The position numbers and the translations under genes were made by a program. The notes beneath the pieces were generated by a model. It had not been told where the DNA came from and did no database searches. It worked only from the letters and a program-made list of their open reading frames with translations. From the NCBI RefSeq assembly GCF_950295315.1, contig NC_080171.1, positions 33,348,361 through 33,412,360 on the forward strand: a stretch of DNA of 64,000 bases, read 5' to 3'. The stretch is from Erinaceus europaeus (lineage: Eukaryota; Chordata; Mammalia; Eulipotyphla; Erinaceidae). Positions 10,043 through 21,988 of the stretch are shown here, one piece after another. Within the stretch, counting starts at the first letter, position 1, and every line of letters begins with the position of its first letter.

Positions 10043-10530
10043 TAATAAACATCTACAAGAGATGTAATGCCCAAATAAATACAAATAAGAAAATATAATA
10101 GGGATAATGAGACACATGTAGAATTTAATAGGTGAAACTTTCCAGCAAGTGGGAATAAATGAATGTCTACAGAATCTCAGTGAAAAAAAATGAGAAAAAA
10201 AAAGCACTTTACAGTTGGCTTTTGTTCTAGTAAAATCATTCCTGAGAAACCAACATAATTGACTCAAAACCAAAGTTTGTGCCTCAGCACTCAACACTAC
10301 TCAAGGAAATGATCTGAACAGTTAAAAACAAGTCCCCCTCTCAGCTTCAAGAACAACAGGGATAGCTATGCTACGGTTTCCTGGACTGATGAATATGAAA
10401 ATTGGAAGGCAAACATTCCACTGTTTTCTCTGCTATTTTTTGCTATGTCTAGTTATCACCTTTTACATTGGATACAAAGCTTTAAATTATCCAGGCATAT
10501 AAGGAGCTCATAGATTACTACAACAGCTAA

Positions 10531-10598
10531 ATATATATATTTATATATATATCAATATATATTTCAAATATATTCATATATATATATATATATATATG
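10531..10598. repeat. (TA)n-rich tract
   Basis: Imperfect alternating TA with interruptions, potentially cruciform-forming. Confidence 0.85.
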
Positions 10599-11316
10599 AA
10601 AAAAAACTGTGCCAGAGGGCATTTTGTAAAGTTTCCTATGTGCAAGTCTACACAAGAGTGAAAGGGGGGAAAGTATACTGGAAAATTACATGCTGGTAGG
10701 AAAGGAAATTATTTTAAAATTTCTACTGGACAACCAGAGGTAAAACAAATTGTGCTTTGAAAACTTTCAGGGGCACAGAGGAAATCAGATTTCTAACCAC
10801 TTAAGGTTTCCTAAAATAAATTTCTCATCTCTACCTGGTTTATAAGCAACAAAACAAGTTTTTCTTCTTTCAGTAATAAAATGCAAGCCTCTTAGAGATT
10901 CAGAGGCCTCAGAAGAGCCAGAGCCTCCATCATAAGCTCATGGTAGACATTACTAATTGATCATGACTTTTTTCACACTGTTCCCAGCAGAGTTCCCCAG
11001 ATCTCTTCAACAGTGATTTTCTAGTAGCCTCAAATCAAATAAGACATATGAGATAACAACTTTTGTAAACATGGATAGACTGTTGTCATTTTTCCAGATT
11101 TTCTTTCAAGGGAGATTTAGATCAATTGAGTAAAAGTTTTCAAAACAGCATTGGACCCATGAATCAAAGACTACAGTTTTTTTTTTCTTTGTCTTCTATC
11201 AGTATGTTACCTTTCTGCAGCCATATATATATATTCCTGATTCTACTATAAATGTCTATAGTAAAACTGACTCCTTCCCTTCCTTTCTACAGTGATGCCA
11301 GCTCATTTTCCACAAA

Positions 11317-11380
<64 letters not shown>

Positions 11381-11386
11381 AAAGAA
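11317..11386. repeat. (GAAA)n microsatellite
   Basis: About 16 GAAA units, a pure purine strand. Confidence 0.9.
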
Positions 11387-11690
11387 AAACATCAGCTCTG
11401 ATCTCTTAGACTGTGTGTAACCTCCTAAGGGTCTGCAGAAATGAGGACCCAATCCTATGGTTCCAGAATTTAGGTCATTCTGTCTTGCTTCAGGAATTGA
11501 GAAGAGATTTTAATCATGGATATTCCAATAGTTTTGTTTTTATCCCTAAGATGTGAAGTAGCAGAGTAATTCTACTACATGCTCAATACCCCTAAAGGAA
11601 GGCTTTTTTCAATTGCAAGGAGTTCGATTTCTACTGGTTTCCAAACCAAGTGAGAAACTAACTCCAGGAGAAACCTTCCTACATCAACAA

Positions 11691-11872
11691 AGAACTTGGA
11701 CATACTGGCTCAGGAAGTGGTGCCCTGGATAGGAAATTGTACTCTCAAGCATGAGGTCCTTAGTTCGATTCCCGGCAGCACATGTGCAGACTGAAGTCTG
11801 GTTCTTTCTCTCTCTTCTCCTATCTTTCTCATTAACAAATAAATACAATCTTAAAAAAAGAATTTGGGCATA
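11691..11872 (+). mobile_element. tRNA-derived SINE (type C2) with 14-bp TSD
   Basis: The insert 11705-11858 holds agtggtgccctggataggaa, ctcaagcatgaggtccttag, ttcgattcccggcagcacat and a tail of aataaatacaatc. The TSDs are AGAACTTGGACATA (11691-11704) and AGAATTTGGGCATA (11859-11872), 12 of 14 identical. Confidence 0.85.
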
Positions 11873-11900
11873 TATATGAGAACTTTAAATACCTACTGTT

Positions 11901-13697
11901 CTGGACTGGAAAGGTGTCATAAAATGGTTATAAAATTTCATGCCTGACCTTTCCTTTCATAGGATTCTCTAATATCATTTCAAGTGGTTCACTTCCTAAC
12001 AAAGTCCCAAAATCTAGATATAGAACAGATCCCATGAGATAAGGTATATGTTCATATGTATCCATAAGTTAGAGCTAAATATATACTTGAAAGCAAAAGT
12101 ACACAATAGTCTACAGTGAGTCAGTATGAAGTTCATAATGAAATAGTGTCTACTTAGACTTAGCTACCCTCCTCACCTATTTCCTATTATACTTCCCTCA
12201 CTCACTCCCAAGCTGTCCTTATCAAAGCAAGGACTGCAAAAGCTGAATAAGGAACAAGAGACTAGCATACTTTAATGATGATTCTTTAGTCACTATCAGG
12301 CCACCCCATCAGCTGGGGCCCTATTCAGGGAGTCCTGAGATTCCCAAACAGACATGATGGGCCTAGACCTCAAATAAATCCCTCTCTCCATTGTTACTGG
12401 TCATCTCTATCAGGAACAACAAAATAAACCCCTTTGTGCCCCTCCCCATAGGGCCTTGCCCTCAACTTGTATCAACAACAGTAGAGAAGGTTTCATCCTC
12501 TAATGGGAGGATGGACAACATCCTCTATGATACACCTGAGGAAGATGGGTCCTGATATTGGGGCAGCTTGGAAAGTTCCTACTGATGACCATAGAATGTG
12601 AGCTCAGATCTACAGGGATGCAGAGGTCACATAGGCTCCTAAGCTGAATATGGGCCCCAGATCAGATCACATCAAATCAATGAGGTTTACAATAAAAAAT
12701 ATTTATATATCTTTCCCATATTAGGGAGCTACTCTCTTTCCTGATCCAGCTTTCTGGTCCTTTATCCAGACATAACATCATCTTCCCAGAGAATAACTTG
12801 GATCCAAATGCATATCAGATTTCAGGCTCAGGGAAAAACAAAACAAACAAAAAAACTAGTATAGCCATAGGCCCCTTGGAACATAACTAAAATATGCCTA
12901 CTAGCTATCTACAAAATGAGAACCCCCCCAAGTCTTCATTTGCACTACTCCAGCCTTTAGGTTCATGATTAGCCAACAACTTGTTTGGCTTTATATGTTA
13001 ACCCTCTTTTCAGCCACCAGGTTCCAGATGCTAGCAGGATGACAACCAGACTTCCCTGGACAGACAACCCCACCAATATGTCCGGGAGCTTGGATTCCCC
13101 AGAGCACCGCCCCACTAGGGAAAGAGAGAAGCAGGATGGGAGTATAGATCAACCTGTCAACGCCCATGTTCATCAGGGAAGCAATTACAAAAGCCAGACC
13201 TTCCATCTTCTGCATCCCACAGTGACCTTTTGAGTCCATACTCCCAGAGGGTTAAAGAATAGGAAAGTTATCAGGGGATGGGATGGGATATGGAGTTCTG
13301 GTGGTGGGAATTATGTGGAGTTGTACCCCTCTTATCCTATGGCTTTGTCAGTGTTTCCTTTTTATAAATAAATAAATAAATAAATAAAACTACACAGAGA
13401 AAAAAATAAAGAATAGGAAATCTATAGAGGGAGGGGATGGGATACAGAGTTCTGGTGGTGGGAATTGTGTGGCGTTGTACCACTCTTATCTTATCCAATA
13501 GTTTTGTCAGTGTTTCCTTTTTATAAATATATTAAAATAAATTTTTTTTTAATTTTCATGCCTGAAGCTCTGAGGTCCCAGATTTAATCCTCAGCATCAC
13601 CATAAACCTGAGCTGGTCACATCTCCCCCAACCCCCAACCAACTTTTCTCTCTCTCTTGAACTTTTTCCTCTTATTAAAATAAGTAAATAAAATGTA
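11901..13697 (+). mobile_element. tRNA-derived SINE (type C) split by an L1
   Basis: The SINE head lies at 11901-11947 (aatggttataaaatttcatg). It resumes at 13551-13697 (tcatgcctgaagctctgagg, cccagatttaatcctcagca, attaaaataagtaaataaaa). Joined, they give the order seen intact at 21232-21348. The L1 between them inserted later. Confidence 0.75.
11934..13565 (+). mobile_element. 5'-truncated L1 3'UTR inserted in a SINE, with duplicated 3' end
   Basis: The insert 11948-13550 covers about 1.45 kb of the lineage 3'UTR. TSDs are aatttcatgcctga (11934-11947) and aattttcatgcctga (13551-13565). The last section occurs twice: 13251-13388, ending in (AAAT)n, and again at 13403-13550 (both contain gttctggtggtgggaatt and tcagtgtttcctttttataa). 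Since the TSD encloses both, the duplication is part of the insertion or arose inside it. ORFs near 12985-13239 are chance frames. Confidence 0.85.
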
Positions 13698-14655
13698 GAA
13701 AATAAAGTAATAGACACCTATTACATTATCATGTGAGCCACAAAGAAGGAGCCCCAAACACAGAAGTGTAGGAATCTGGCAAAGCTTTTGTACTCATACA
13801 ATGAAATAAATAGCAGCCTATTCTGAGAATCCAGACTTGTTTTTGAAAGATAACAAACCTCAAAAACACAATCTATACTCAAGAACTAGTGTAGGAGGAA
13901 TGTTAAAGGACCTTTTATCTTAGCCTATCTCATTTGATATTTAGGATTACCAAGTCCTAACAATATTAACTAATTTGCTTACATTTACACAGAGAAGGAA
14001 GTTCCAGTGTTTTGGTTCTTAGGCCTCAGTGTCAATACCAAAGGAAACAAAAGCAAAAATAAATAAATAGTACTACGTCAAACTAAATCACTTTTATATA
14101 ATGAAAGGAACTGCCACAAAAATTTAAAAGGCAACCCTGTCATTGGAAACAGACATTTACACATCTTAAATCCAACAAGAGATTAATATCCACAAAATAT
14201 ATAAGGAAAACATATAACTCAGCAACAGCATCAACCCAATTAAAAGATGACAGCAAATTTAAATAGATAATTCTCCAAAGAATAAATACAGATTGTCAGT
14301 ATGGCATATGAAAAAGCACAAATAAAAGCCACAATGTGATATCACCTCACACCTGAGAATGACCAGTATGAAAAATTGGAAACAGCATGTTAGGGAGGTT
14401 GGGAGAGAAAAAAGAACTATCAGATTGATGTGAGTGTAAATTGATACAGTCTCTATGAAAAAAAAATCATGTAGCTACTCCTTAAAACGTATAAATGCCA
14501 TATGGCCCAATACTACTACAGTATTACAACAATAATGAAAAAAAAAGATATGTACAGCCCTATGTTCACAGGAGCATTATTCACAATAGTTCATAACAGT
14601 TAAAACATGGAAACAACCTAAATACTCACTGACTTATGATCATATAAAGAAGCTG

Positions 14656-14870
14656 TGGTAGGGGCTGCAAAGACAGCTCACCTGGTAGGGAACATGGGGC
14701 TCAGGTTTGAACCTGAGCACCACAAGAGAGTTGCTATAGCACCAGAAGAAGCTCTGATGCTACAGTGTTTCTTGCTTCTACTCTGTCTCAATCTGAATGG
14801 AAAAAAAAAAAGTTCAGGAGTGGCAAGTTGTGAAATTATACATACATGAGGCCATGGCTCTGGAAATACA
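14656..14870 (+). mobile_element. tRNA-derived SINE, type D, inside L1
   Basis: It starts ggggctgcaaagacagctca and has the box-B-like ggtttgaacctgagc, a ctctgtctcaatctg stretch and an A-run. It splits the L1 segment aagctgtggta / ccactcagctat. Confidence 0.65.
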
Positions 14871-14962
14871 GAACAATATATATATATACCACTCAGCTAT
14901 TTAAAAAGATGAAATCTTGCCTTTTGTGACAATGTGGATGTAACTTGAAGTAATTGTGCTAA

Positions 14963-15178
14963 GGGGGCTGGGTGGTGTCACACGTCATTGAGCACACATT
15001 GTTACAATACACAAGGACCCTGGTTCAAGCCCCCCATCCCCCCTGCAGGAAAGGAAGCTTTAGGAGTGGTGAAGCAGTGCTGCAGGTCTCTCTCTCTCTC
15101 TCTCTCGATCTTCTGCTTCCAATCAACTTCTGGCTGTCTCTATCCAATAAATAAATAAAGATAATAAAAAATATAAAA
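14963..15178 (+). mobile_element. tRNA-derived SINE, type A, inside L1
   Basis: It contains ggggctgggtggtgtcacac, ggaccctggttcaagccc, gtgaagcagtgctgcaggtc, a (CT)n run, and ctggctgtctctatccaata followed by AATAAATAAAG. It is well preserved. Confidence 0.85.
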
Positions 15179-15365
15179 AGGTGACTTGTTAAGTAAAATA
15201 AGTCAAAAAGTAAAAGGCATTAGACAAATACACTCAAACACTAAAAGTTCTTAATCAAAACAATATTCAGACTATAGAAAATATAATGACTATCAGAGCA
15301 GAGAGAGAAATGGAAGCAAAGAATAGAAGGGATTCAGTATGACCATGGGAATGACACTAATGTTG

Positions 15366-15624
15366 GTGGTAGGCACAGTGAGGCTCATGCCCACAAACAG
15401 ATGAAGCTATACTCTCAGACAGATATGGTATAAACCAATGACAATTCAGTAAAACTTTGATAACAAAAAAAGACCATAAGGGTTCCTTGCTGTTTGAGGG
15501 TCAATAAGCAGCTTTCCAAAACAAGGAAAGATGTAGCTGTAATAAATATCATTGTACCAATATTTCACTTTTAAAAATTAATTAAAATATTAAGTTGTTG
15601 AGGCAAGAATGTTTCCAGTCTGTT
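15366..15624. other. Unassigned DNA
   Basis: No recognisable feature, though its left edge may still be decayed L1. Confidence 0.35.
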
Positions 15625-15800
15625 TCCTTTCTTTTACAAATATTTTATTGATTTTTTAATGAGCAAGAGAGAGAGAGCCAAGGCAAGACCAAAAAGCACT
15701 ATTCAGCTCTAGCTTGTGGTGCTGGAGATTGAAACTAGAATTGTAGAACCTTAGGTATGAAAGTCTTTTTGCATAACCACTATGCTTTCTCCCTAGCCTT
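15625..15800 (-). mobile_element. Diverged tRNA-derived SINE, minus strand
   Basis: The minus strand reads agcatagtggttatgcaaaa, then ggttctacaattctag, a CTCTCTCTCT block and an attaaaaaatcaataaaat tail. Confidence 0.6.
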
Positions 15801-15925
15801 TCTGATTCATTTCTTAATGTACTCTCAAGAGGGTTTTTGTTGTTGTTGTTGTTCTTCCAGTTGGATGGAAATTGTCTCTTCTTAATCATTGTTGGTATCT
15901 GAAATCATCCTACATACTAAGAATT

Positions 15926-15969
<44 letters not shown>

Positions 15970-16590
15970 CTCTAATTTATCAGTTCTGATGTGTCAGGAT
16001 TACACCCATCAAAAGAAGATTTCCCACTATCGGCTCTTTTTTCAAAGGATTAGTTCAGCTACTTAAGTTTTCCTATAGTCACGTCCAAAAGTTCTCTAGA
16101 GTGGTGCTTATAAATGTGCTTATGAACCAGACCAGGGTTATTGTTAAAATGTATATTCTCATGTAGTGGGCCTGAGGAAGGGCACTTGAATCTGTGTTTC
16201 TAACAGGGGTTCAGGTGATGCTGCTATACACTGGATGGACCATTCTGTTTATTAGGGAAACTATAAAGAATTGAGCAAAGTAGGGATGGAACGTGGGTCT
16301 AAATTGACTCTACCAAGCCCCCCTCCCTTAATCTAGCAATACCAGCCTTGCTTTCATCCACTTAGTCATTACCAGGGCTATTTAAAAGCTCAGACACTGT
16401 ATCACTTTTAACTATTTCAGTCTGGACTTTGACTATCATTTCAGAAATTTTGATCACATTTAGCCTTCAAATAGATGTACTTGCAAAAATTGTCCATCTC
16501 GTATTTTCAGCTAATGGTTATAATATTTATTTATTTTTTGTTTCTTTGTTTATGTTTCCCTCCAGTTGCTGGGGCTCAGTGCGAGTTATA
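15801..16590. other. Unassigned DNA with a (CA)n tract
   Basis: The (CA)n tract is listed separately. The segment 15970-16560 looks single-copy, with no exon features. Confidence 0.4.
15927..15968. repeat. (CA)n microsatellite
   Basis: About 21 uninterrupted CA units. Confidence 0.95.
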
Positions 16591-16596
16591 CAAATC

Positions 16597-16830
16597 CACC
16601 GCTCCTAGCAGCCTTTTTTTCCCTCCATTTTATTCGATAACAAAGAGAAACTGAGAGAGGAAGGGGAAATTGAGAGGGAGAGAGAAAGACACCTGAAGAT
16701 CTGCTTAGCCATTTGTGAAGCATTCCCTTTGCAGGTGGGGAACCAGGGGCTTGAAGCTTGGTTTTTATGCTGGTCGTTGTGCATAGTGCTATGTGCACTT
16801 AACCAAGTGTGCCACCCCCTAGCTCATACA
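16597..16830 (-). mobile_element. tRNA-derived SINE, type B, minus strand
   Basis: The minus strand shows gggggtggcacacttggtta, aaaccaagcttcaag, tgcaaagggaatgcttcaca and a CT-rich stretch. The same type is at 20653 and 21691. Confidence 0.75.
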
Positions 16831-18870
16831 ATATTTTTTAAAGTAGAAATTTATCTAGTTGTCCTTCTGATAGGTATTAAAAATATAATGTTGTTTTTTT
16901 TATCTCATTTTGGTGAAACAGCATTTTGAGGACTGAATCTATGGGGAAGTGCCAGGCTTCAAGTCATTTCTCAGTTGTTTTATTTATTTATTTTAAAGAT
17001 TTTTAGGGGGGAACTTTTCTATAACGTCTATCATGTTAAGTCCACAAGAAGCTTCTTCATGAAGCAAGTATCATGTACATGACTTATGACAACCGCTATT
17101 ATCTTCCTTCTGTCTCTTACAAAACCCCTCAGGAAGAACATCCATTTCCACATCCATTATACCTGTAGAAGATTAATGTTTTAAGACCCACGGTTAATTG
17201 CCCCTGGTAAAAAGGATATGCACCCCAAATGGTATAGGAAAACCCATGGAATCCATGAAATAGACATCATAATGTAAAAATAATTAATCCCTCCAGATAA
17301 GTGACTTAGCAGGAAACAGTCCAGATTTTATTAAAGACAAAAGGCCCTGCTGCACTCCCTCTCCCTCCAAACGATTTAAAAAGAAAGGTCTGTTGACATC
17401 AAACATGTAACCCACATGGAATAAATTAGGTTACTCTTCGTGTTACAGTTTAAGATTTCATAAAGTACAGCTTGTGGTTAAATCATGTGTTTCTGTTCTG
17501 AAGGGCTGGTTGATGACTTCCCAATCTTTTCAATATTGTCCCACTAGCAGTATTTACCCAAGTAGCACCACAGCACTCTTCAGTCTGGTCTTAATAACCC
17601 AGTCTCCAGTTTTGTAGCCCACTCCACATTTTGATTCCCAATAAACAAATATTTGTGGTGCATTCGTGGGCTGTTTAACTGCTAGCATATTTGGTTCAGA
17701 ACAGCATTCCATGAAGAAAAGCAACACATCTCTGCCACCACCACCCCCAATCCCCCCAGGTTAAATATTGTTGGGAATGGGGTTTCATTAAAAGAACCAT
17801 GTCTTACCCCCCACACACCCCTTTTTTGGAAGCATCGGTGACAGTTGATAAGAGACTAAACTGTTCAAGAGAAACAATTCTTCAGAAGTGTCTAGCGCAG
17901 ACTCTTTTATTCTCCATTCCCACTGCCATTTCTCTGTTTGAGGGTCCAAATGTAAAACAGTGAAGGGGTTTCAGATATGCAGGAAACAGAAAGGACAATG
18001 GGAGGGAGAGATTTCCTTTATACATATTCAAGGTCTCCAGATGCTTCAGTTTCTGAACTTCTTAGCACGAATCTGGGCAAACACGTAACCACTTGGGAGC
18101 TCACATAGGCAATTTTTTTCATCTCAATATCTTCCTGTTTCCAGGATTAGAGACTGTCAAAAACAAAGACATCAGCAAGTCCATGCTGTCTTGTTTCACT
18201 TAATTCATTTTGTTTGCAGTCATAACAAGCATGTTATTTATTTAGTTGTAAGAACATACCAAAGTAAGGATGCATTCACGCTAATCCTTTAATTTAACAA
18301 GATCACATACTTTAGGAAGCCAAAGGCTTTACAGCAAGATTAGAATAAAGAGTTCTATTTCCTCTTAGATTAAAATAGATATCCTGAATATTTGATTTGC
18401 GGTATATCATTACGTTTGATATTTAGGTGCTCTCTTGCTGAGGTCTAAATTAGTATGTTTATTAAATTCCCTCTAAGTGGCATTTTACCCACTGTGTTTA
18501 CATTTAGAATCATCCTTCACGATAAAGTCTGTCATGAAATAAGAAAACTGATTTACTGCCTATATTTCTTCCAAGTTTTGTAGCGAAGACCCATCTGTCA
18601 ACAGTAATAAAATGCACGCATGCGTGTAGGAGCACATGTGCATATACACACAACACACACACAGTTCCCTTAAAAGATGTATAGCCCTTTAGCCCACTCC
18701 CCTTCAAAGCTCAAGGTTTAGTGCCAGGAGATAGTCTTAGACCATTACCAATGCCTATCAGCTTTTCTTTTCAGTTCACTCTCTTCGCAGCACCAAGAGA
18801 CTGATGTAAGAAAAAATAATGTCTTTATTTTGTAAATCAACATTTCCTTCAATACAATTATTTAAAAAAA
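16831..18870. other. Repeat-poor stretch, candidate conserved non-coding DNA
   Basis: Between 17040 and 18870 I find no SINE or L1, and base composition is more even than in the surroundings. There is no open frame of gene quality. It could contain conserved regulatory elements, or be ordinary old unique DNA. Only a cross-species alignment would tell. Confidence 0.35.
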
Positions 18871-18875
18871 TTTCT

Positions 18876-19082
18876 CAGGGCCAGGTGGTGGTGCACTTGG
18901 TTGAGCACACACGTTACAACGCAAAAGGGTTCGAACCCCCAGTCCCCACCTGTGGGGGGAAATCTTCATGTGTGGTGAAGCAGAGCTGCAGGTGTTTCTC
19001 TGTCTCTCTCCCTCTCTATATCCCCCTCCCCCCAAAATTTCTGGCTGTCTCTATCCAATAAATAAAGATAATTAAAAAAAAT
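18876..19082 (+). mobile_element. tRNA-derived SINE, type A, well preserved
   Basis: It has gggccaggtggtggtgcac, gagcacacacgttacaacgc, gggttcgaacccccagtccc, gtgaagcagagctgcaggtg and a ctatccaataaataaagata tail. A-rich flanks with TTTCT suggest the TSD. Confidence 0.9.
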
Positions 19083-19207
19083 TTCAAAATAGTTAAAAAA
19101 AATTTCTAGACTAGTGAAGTTTAGGGAGGAACACTATTTTGAACAAGAAATTGTTCATTATAGACTACTATGTCTATAGTCATAGTACCTAGTCATTAGG
19201 GATAGAT

Positions 19208-19372
19208 CAAAAGGATTTTTTGTTGTCATTGGGCCTTACCACTACAGCCCAACTTTTTCAGGCAGACAATGGCAGAGAAAGAGAAAGAAAGAGAGAGAAG
19301 TCACCAAAGCAATGAAGTTTCCCTCTGTGTAGTGAAGACTGGACTCAAACCTAGGTTACACATGGCAAATCA
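19208..19372 (-). mobile_element. Diverged SINE, minus strand
   Basis: The minus strand has taacctaggtttgagtccag, tcactacacagaggg, CTCTCTCTTTCTTT and ctgccattgtctg. It belongs to the tRNA-derived group but is old. Confidence 0.5.
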
Positions 19373-20578
19373 GACCTAAATGGACCAATCACAGACAAAG
19401 AAATCAAAACAGTTATTAAGAATCTTTCCAACAACAAAAATCCAGGACCAGAGAACTTTACAAAGGAATTCTACAAAACCTTCAGGAAACAGTTATACCT
19501 ATACTTTTAAAGCCCTTCCAAAATATCAAGGAAACAGGAATACTCCCACCCTCTATGAAGCCAACATCACCCTAATACCAAAATCAGATAGGGACACAAC
19601 AAAAATGGAAAACTACAGACCAATATCTCTGATGAACATAGATGCTAAAATATTGAACAAGATCCTAGCCAACCGGATACAACAGTATATCAAAAAGATT
19701 GTACATCACAACCAAAGAATGCAAGGCTGGTTCAATATACATAAGTCAATCAATGTGATTAACCACATAAATAACAGCAAAACCAAAAACCACATGATTA
19801 TCTCAATAGATGTAGAGAAAGTCTTTGACAAAATCCAACACCCATTCATGCTCAAGACACTACAAAAAATGGGAATAGATGGAAAATTCCTCAAGATAGT
19901 GGAGTCCATATATAGCAAACCTATAGCCAAAATCATATTCAACAAATAGAAGCTGAAAGCATTCCCCCTCAGATCTGGGACCAGACAGGGCAATCCATTA
20001 TCACCATTACTCTTCAATACAGTACTAGAAGTGCTCGCCATAGCAATCAGGCAAGAGAAAGGAATTAAAGGAATACAGATTGGAAGGGAAGAAGTCAAAC
20101 TCTCACCATTGGCAGATGATATGATAGTATACGTAAAAAAAACCCTAAAGATTCCAGCAGAAAGCTTCTGGAAATCATTAGGCTATATAGAAAGGTGTCA
20201 GGCTACAAAATCAATGTACAAAAAAATCTGTGGCATTTCTTTATGCAAACAGTAATTCCAAAGAAGAGGATATCCAGAAATCATTCCCTTTCACTATCAC
20301 AACACAATCAACAAAATATGTAGAAATAAATCTGACCAAAGAAGTGAAAGACCTGTATACTGAAAACTCTGACTCACTCTTCAAAGAAATAGTAAATGAT
20401 ACCAAGAAATGGAAAGATATCCCATGCTCATGGATTGGAAGAATTAATATCATCAAAATGAATATTCTACCCAGAGCCATATACAAATTTAATGCAATAC
20501 CCATCAAAGTCCCACCAAATGTCTTTAAAGAGAATAGAACACATGGCAAATCAGGTATCCTTTCAAGTAAACTACTTT
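19373..20578 (+). mobile_element. L1 ORF2 reverse-transcriptase fragment
   Basis: It runs from the ORF2 segment [16 protein letters not shown] to a region reading [13 protein letters not shown] and [19 protein letters not shown]. It is 5'- and 3'-truncated with frameshifts near 19490, 19720 and 20150. No 3'UTR or tail is attached, and a minus-strand L1 end follows directly. Confidence 0.9.
19380..19949 (+). pseudogene. L1 ORF2 reverse transcriptase, open fragment of 189 codons
   Basis: The open frame contains the family blocks [20 protein letters not shown] (about residues 80-99), [14 protein letters not shown] and [17 protein letters not shown]. The last holds the first catalytic aspartate of the polymerase (SID-x-EK-xFD motif A). 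A frame change drops the VGFIPGMQGW part to RMQGW. The second catalytic motif (FADD in the family) lies in another short frame at about 20115-20130 as LADDMIVYV, with F replaced by L. The fragment lacks endonuclease and C-terminal zinc region, so no activity is expected. Confidence 0.85.
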
Positions 20579-20599
20579 GACAATCTGAGATTAAATTTT

Positions 20600-21200
20600 A
20601 ATATTTCTTTTTAAATTTTATTGGGGGATAATGGTTTACAGCAGAGTATTTTTTAATATTTATTTATTTCCTTTTTGTTGACCTTTTGTTATTGTTGTTG
20701 TAGCTATTATTATTGATGTCATCATTATTGGATAGGACAGAGAGAAATGGACAGAGGAGGGGAAGACAGAGAGGGGGAGAGAAAGATAGACACCTGCAGA
20801 CCTGCTTCACCACTTGTGAAGCAACTCCCCTGCAGATGGGGAATGGCTCAAACCTGGATCCTTATGCCAGTCCTTGCACTTTGTGCCACATGCGCTACCA
20901 CCTGACTCCCAACAGCACATTATTTAATATATAATATAACCTCATCTCACCCAATTGGTGTCTAGGATAAATACCAGGACATTCCCTCCCCATTGTTCCT
21001 TCAATTTGCCCCTCCCCTCGTTGTTCAGAATCCTTTGCTTTGGTGCAATATGCCACACCCAGTACAAGTTTCACCTTACATCCTCCCTCAGTGTCCTTTA
21101 CAATTAAGATCCATCTATAAGTGAGATCATACTGTATTGGTCTTTCTCTTTTTTGGCTTATCTCACTCAACATAATGCCTTCAAGTTCTGAAAACAATAT
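20600..21200 (-). mobile_element. L1 3' end, minus strand, holding a SINE
   Basis: The minus-strand L1 terminus (gggggataatggtttacagc on the plus strand, then after the SINE caatatgccacacccagtac and ataagtgagatcatactgta) is like 25716-26060. It is split by the SINE at 20653-20912. Confidence 0.75.
20653..20912 (-). mobile_element. tRNA-derived SINE, type B, minus strand
   Basis: The minus strand reads gggagtcaggtggtagcgca, then ggatccaggtttgagccat, acttcacaagtggtgaagca, gtctatctttctctccccct and a TAATAATAAT-type tail. This is the Lys-like head group. Confidence 0.85.
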
Positions 21201-21231
21201 TAAATTTTAATATTTTTTTAAATAACCAGCT

Positions 21232-21348
21232 TTGAGTGGGGGTAGATAGCATAATGGTTATGCAGAGATTCTCATTCCTGAGGCTTCAAAGTCCCAGGTT
21301 CAAATTCTGTACCACCATAAGCCAGAGCTGAGCAGTGCTTTGGTAAAA
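21232..21348 (+). mobile_element. tRNA-derived SINE, type C
   Basis: It reads gggtagatagcataatggtt, atgcagagattctcattcct, cccaggttcaaattctgta, ccataagccagagctgagca and an AACAACAAC tail. Confidence 0.75.
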
Positions 21349-21675
21349 ACAACAACAACAGCTTTACTGGAGAAAATCATCCCTAAAGTACGTTAACTCA
21401 TGAATAAAGACACTGAAGTATTAAAATAGCAGGAGTGTGAAAATTGCAAGTCAGTTTCTGCAAGATTCTGGAGGGGTTAACCTTTATTCAAATGGTGTGC
21501 TGTCTCACTTCCTACTCCTAGTTTGAGATCTACCTGCAAGTAAAGAGGGTTTCTAGTAAAAGGTGAGATCTGATGAAAGGCCTTCTTCACTTTCACACAG
21601 GTCATTCAAGCATGAAGTCGAAAGTTTATTCCCCACATCACATATGCTGGAATAAATCTCTGCTTTTCTTGATCT
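21349..21675. other. Unassigned DNA
   Basis: No recognisable feature. Confidence 0.4.
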
Positions 21676-21988
21676 CTAATTGACTTTTTTTAAATTTTTT
21701 AAAATTTATTTTATTCCCTTTTGTGGCCCTTGTTTTATTGTTATAGTTATTATTATTATTGACATTGTCATTGTTGGATAGGACAGAGAGAAATGCAGAG
21801 AGGAGGGGAAGACAGAGAGGAGGAGAGAAAGACAGACACCTGCAGACTTGCTTCACCGCCTGTGAAGCAACTTCCCTGCAGGTGGAGAGCCAGGGACTAG
21901 AACCAGTATCCTTACGCAAGTCTTTACGCTTCACGCCACGTGCACTAAGCCCACTGCGCTACCTCCCAACTCCCTAATTTACTCTTTT
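21676..21988 (-). mobile_element. tRNA-derived SINE, type B, minus strand, with TSD
   Basis: The insert is 21691-21973. The minus strand starts gggaggtagcgcagtggg and ends in an AATAAT/AAAT tail. TSDs are CTAATTGACTTTTTT (21676-21690) and CTAATTTACTCTTTT (21974-21988), 13 of 15 identical. Overlapping ORFs are artefacts. Confidence 0.9.

Larger units (their letters stand above)
10043..11690. other. Mostly unassigned DNA with two microsatellites
   Basis: Apart from the (TA)n and (GAAA)n tracts listed separately, I see no repeat family or exon. The stretch 10300-11300 looks single-copy. Confidence 0.4.
14037..15365 (+). mobile_element. Old L1, ORF2 C-terminal region, holding two SINEs
   Basis: Recognisable L1 blocks include aaatccaacaagagattaat, gatatcacctcacacctgag, tatgttcacaggagcattat, acatggaaacaacctaaata and, after the insertions, taagtaaaataagtc. 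All frames carry many stops. It is interrupted at about 14656 (type D SINE) and 14963 (type A SINE). Confidence 0.8.
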
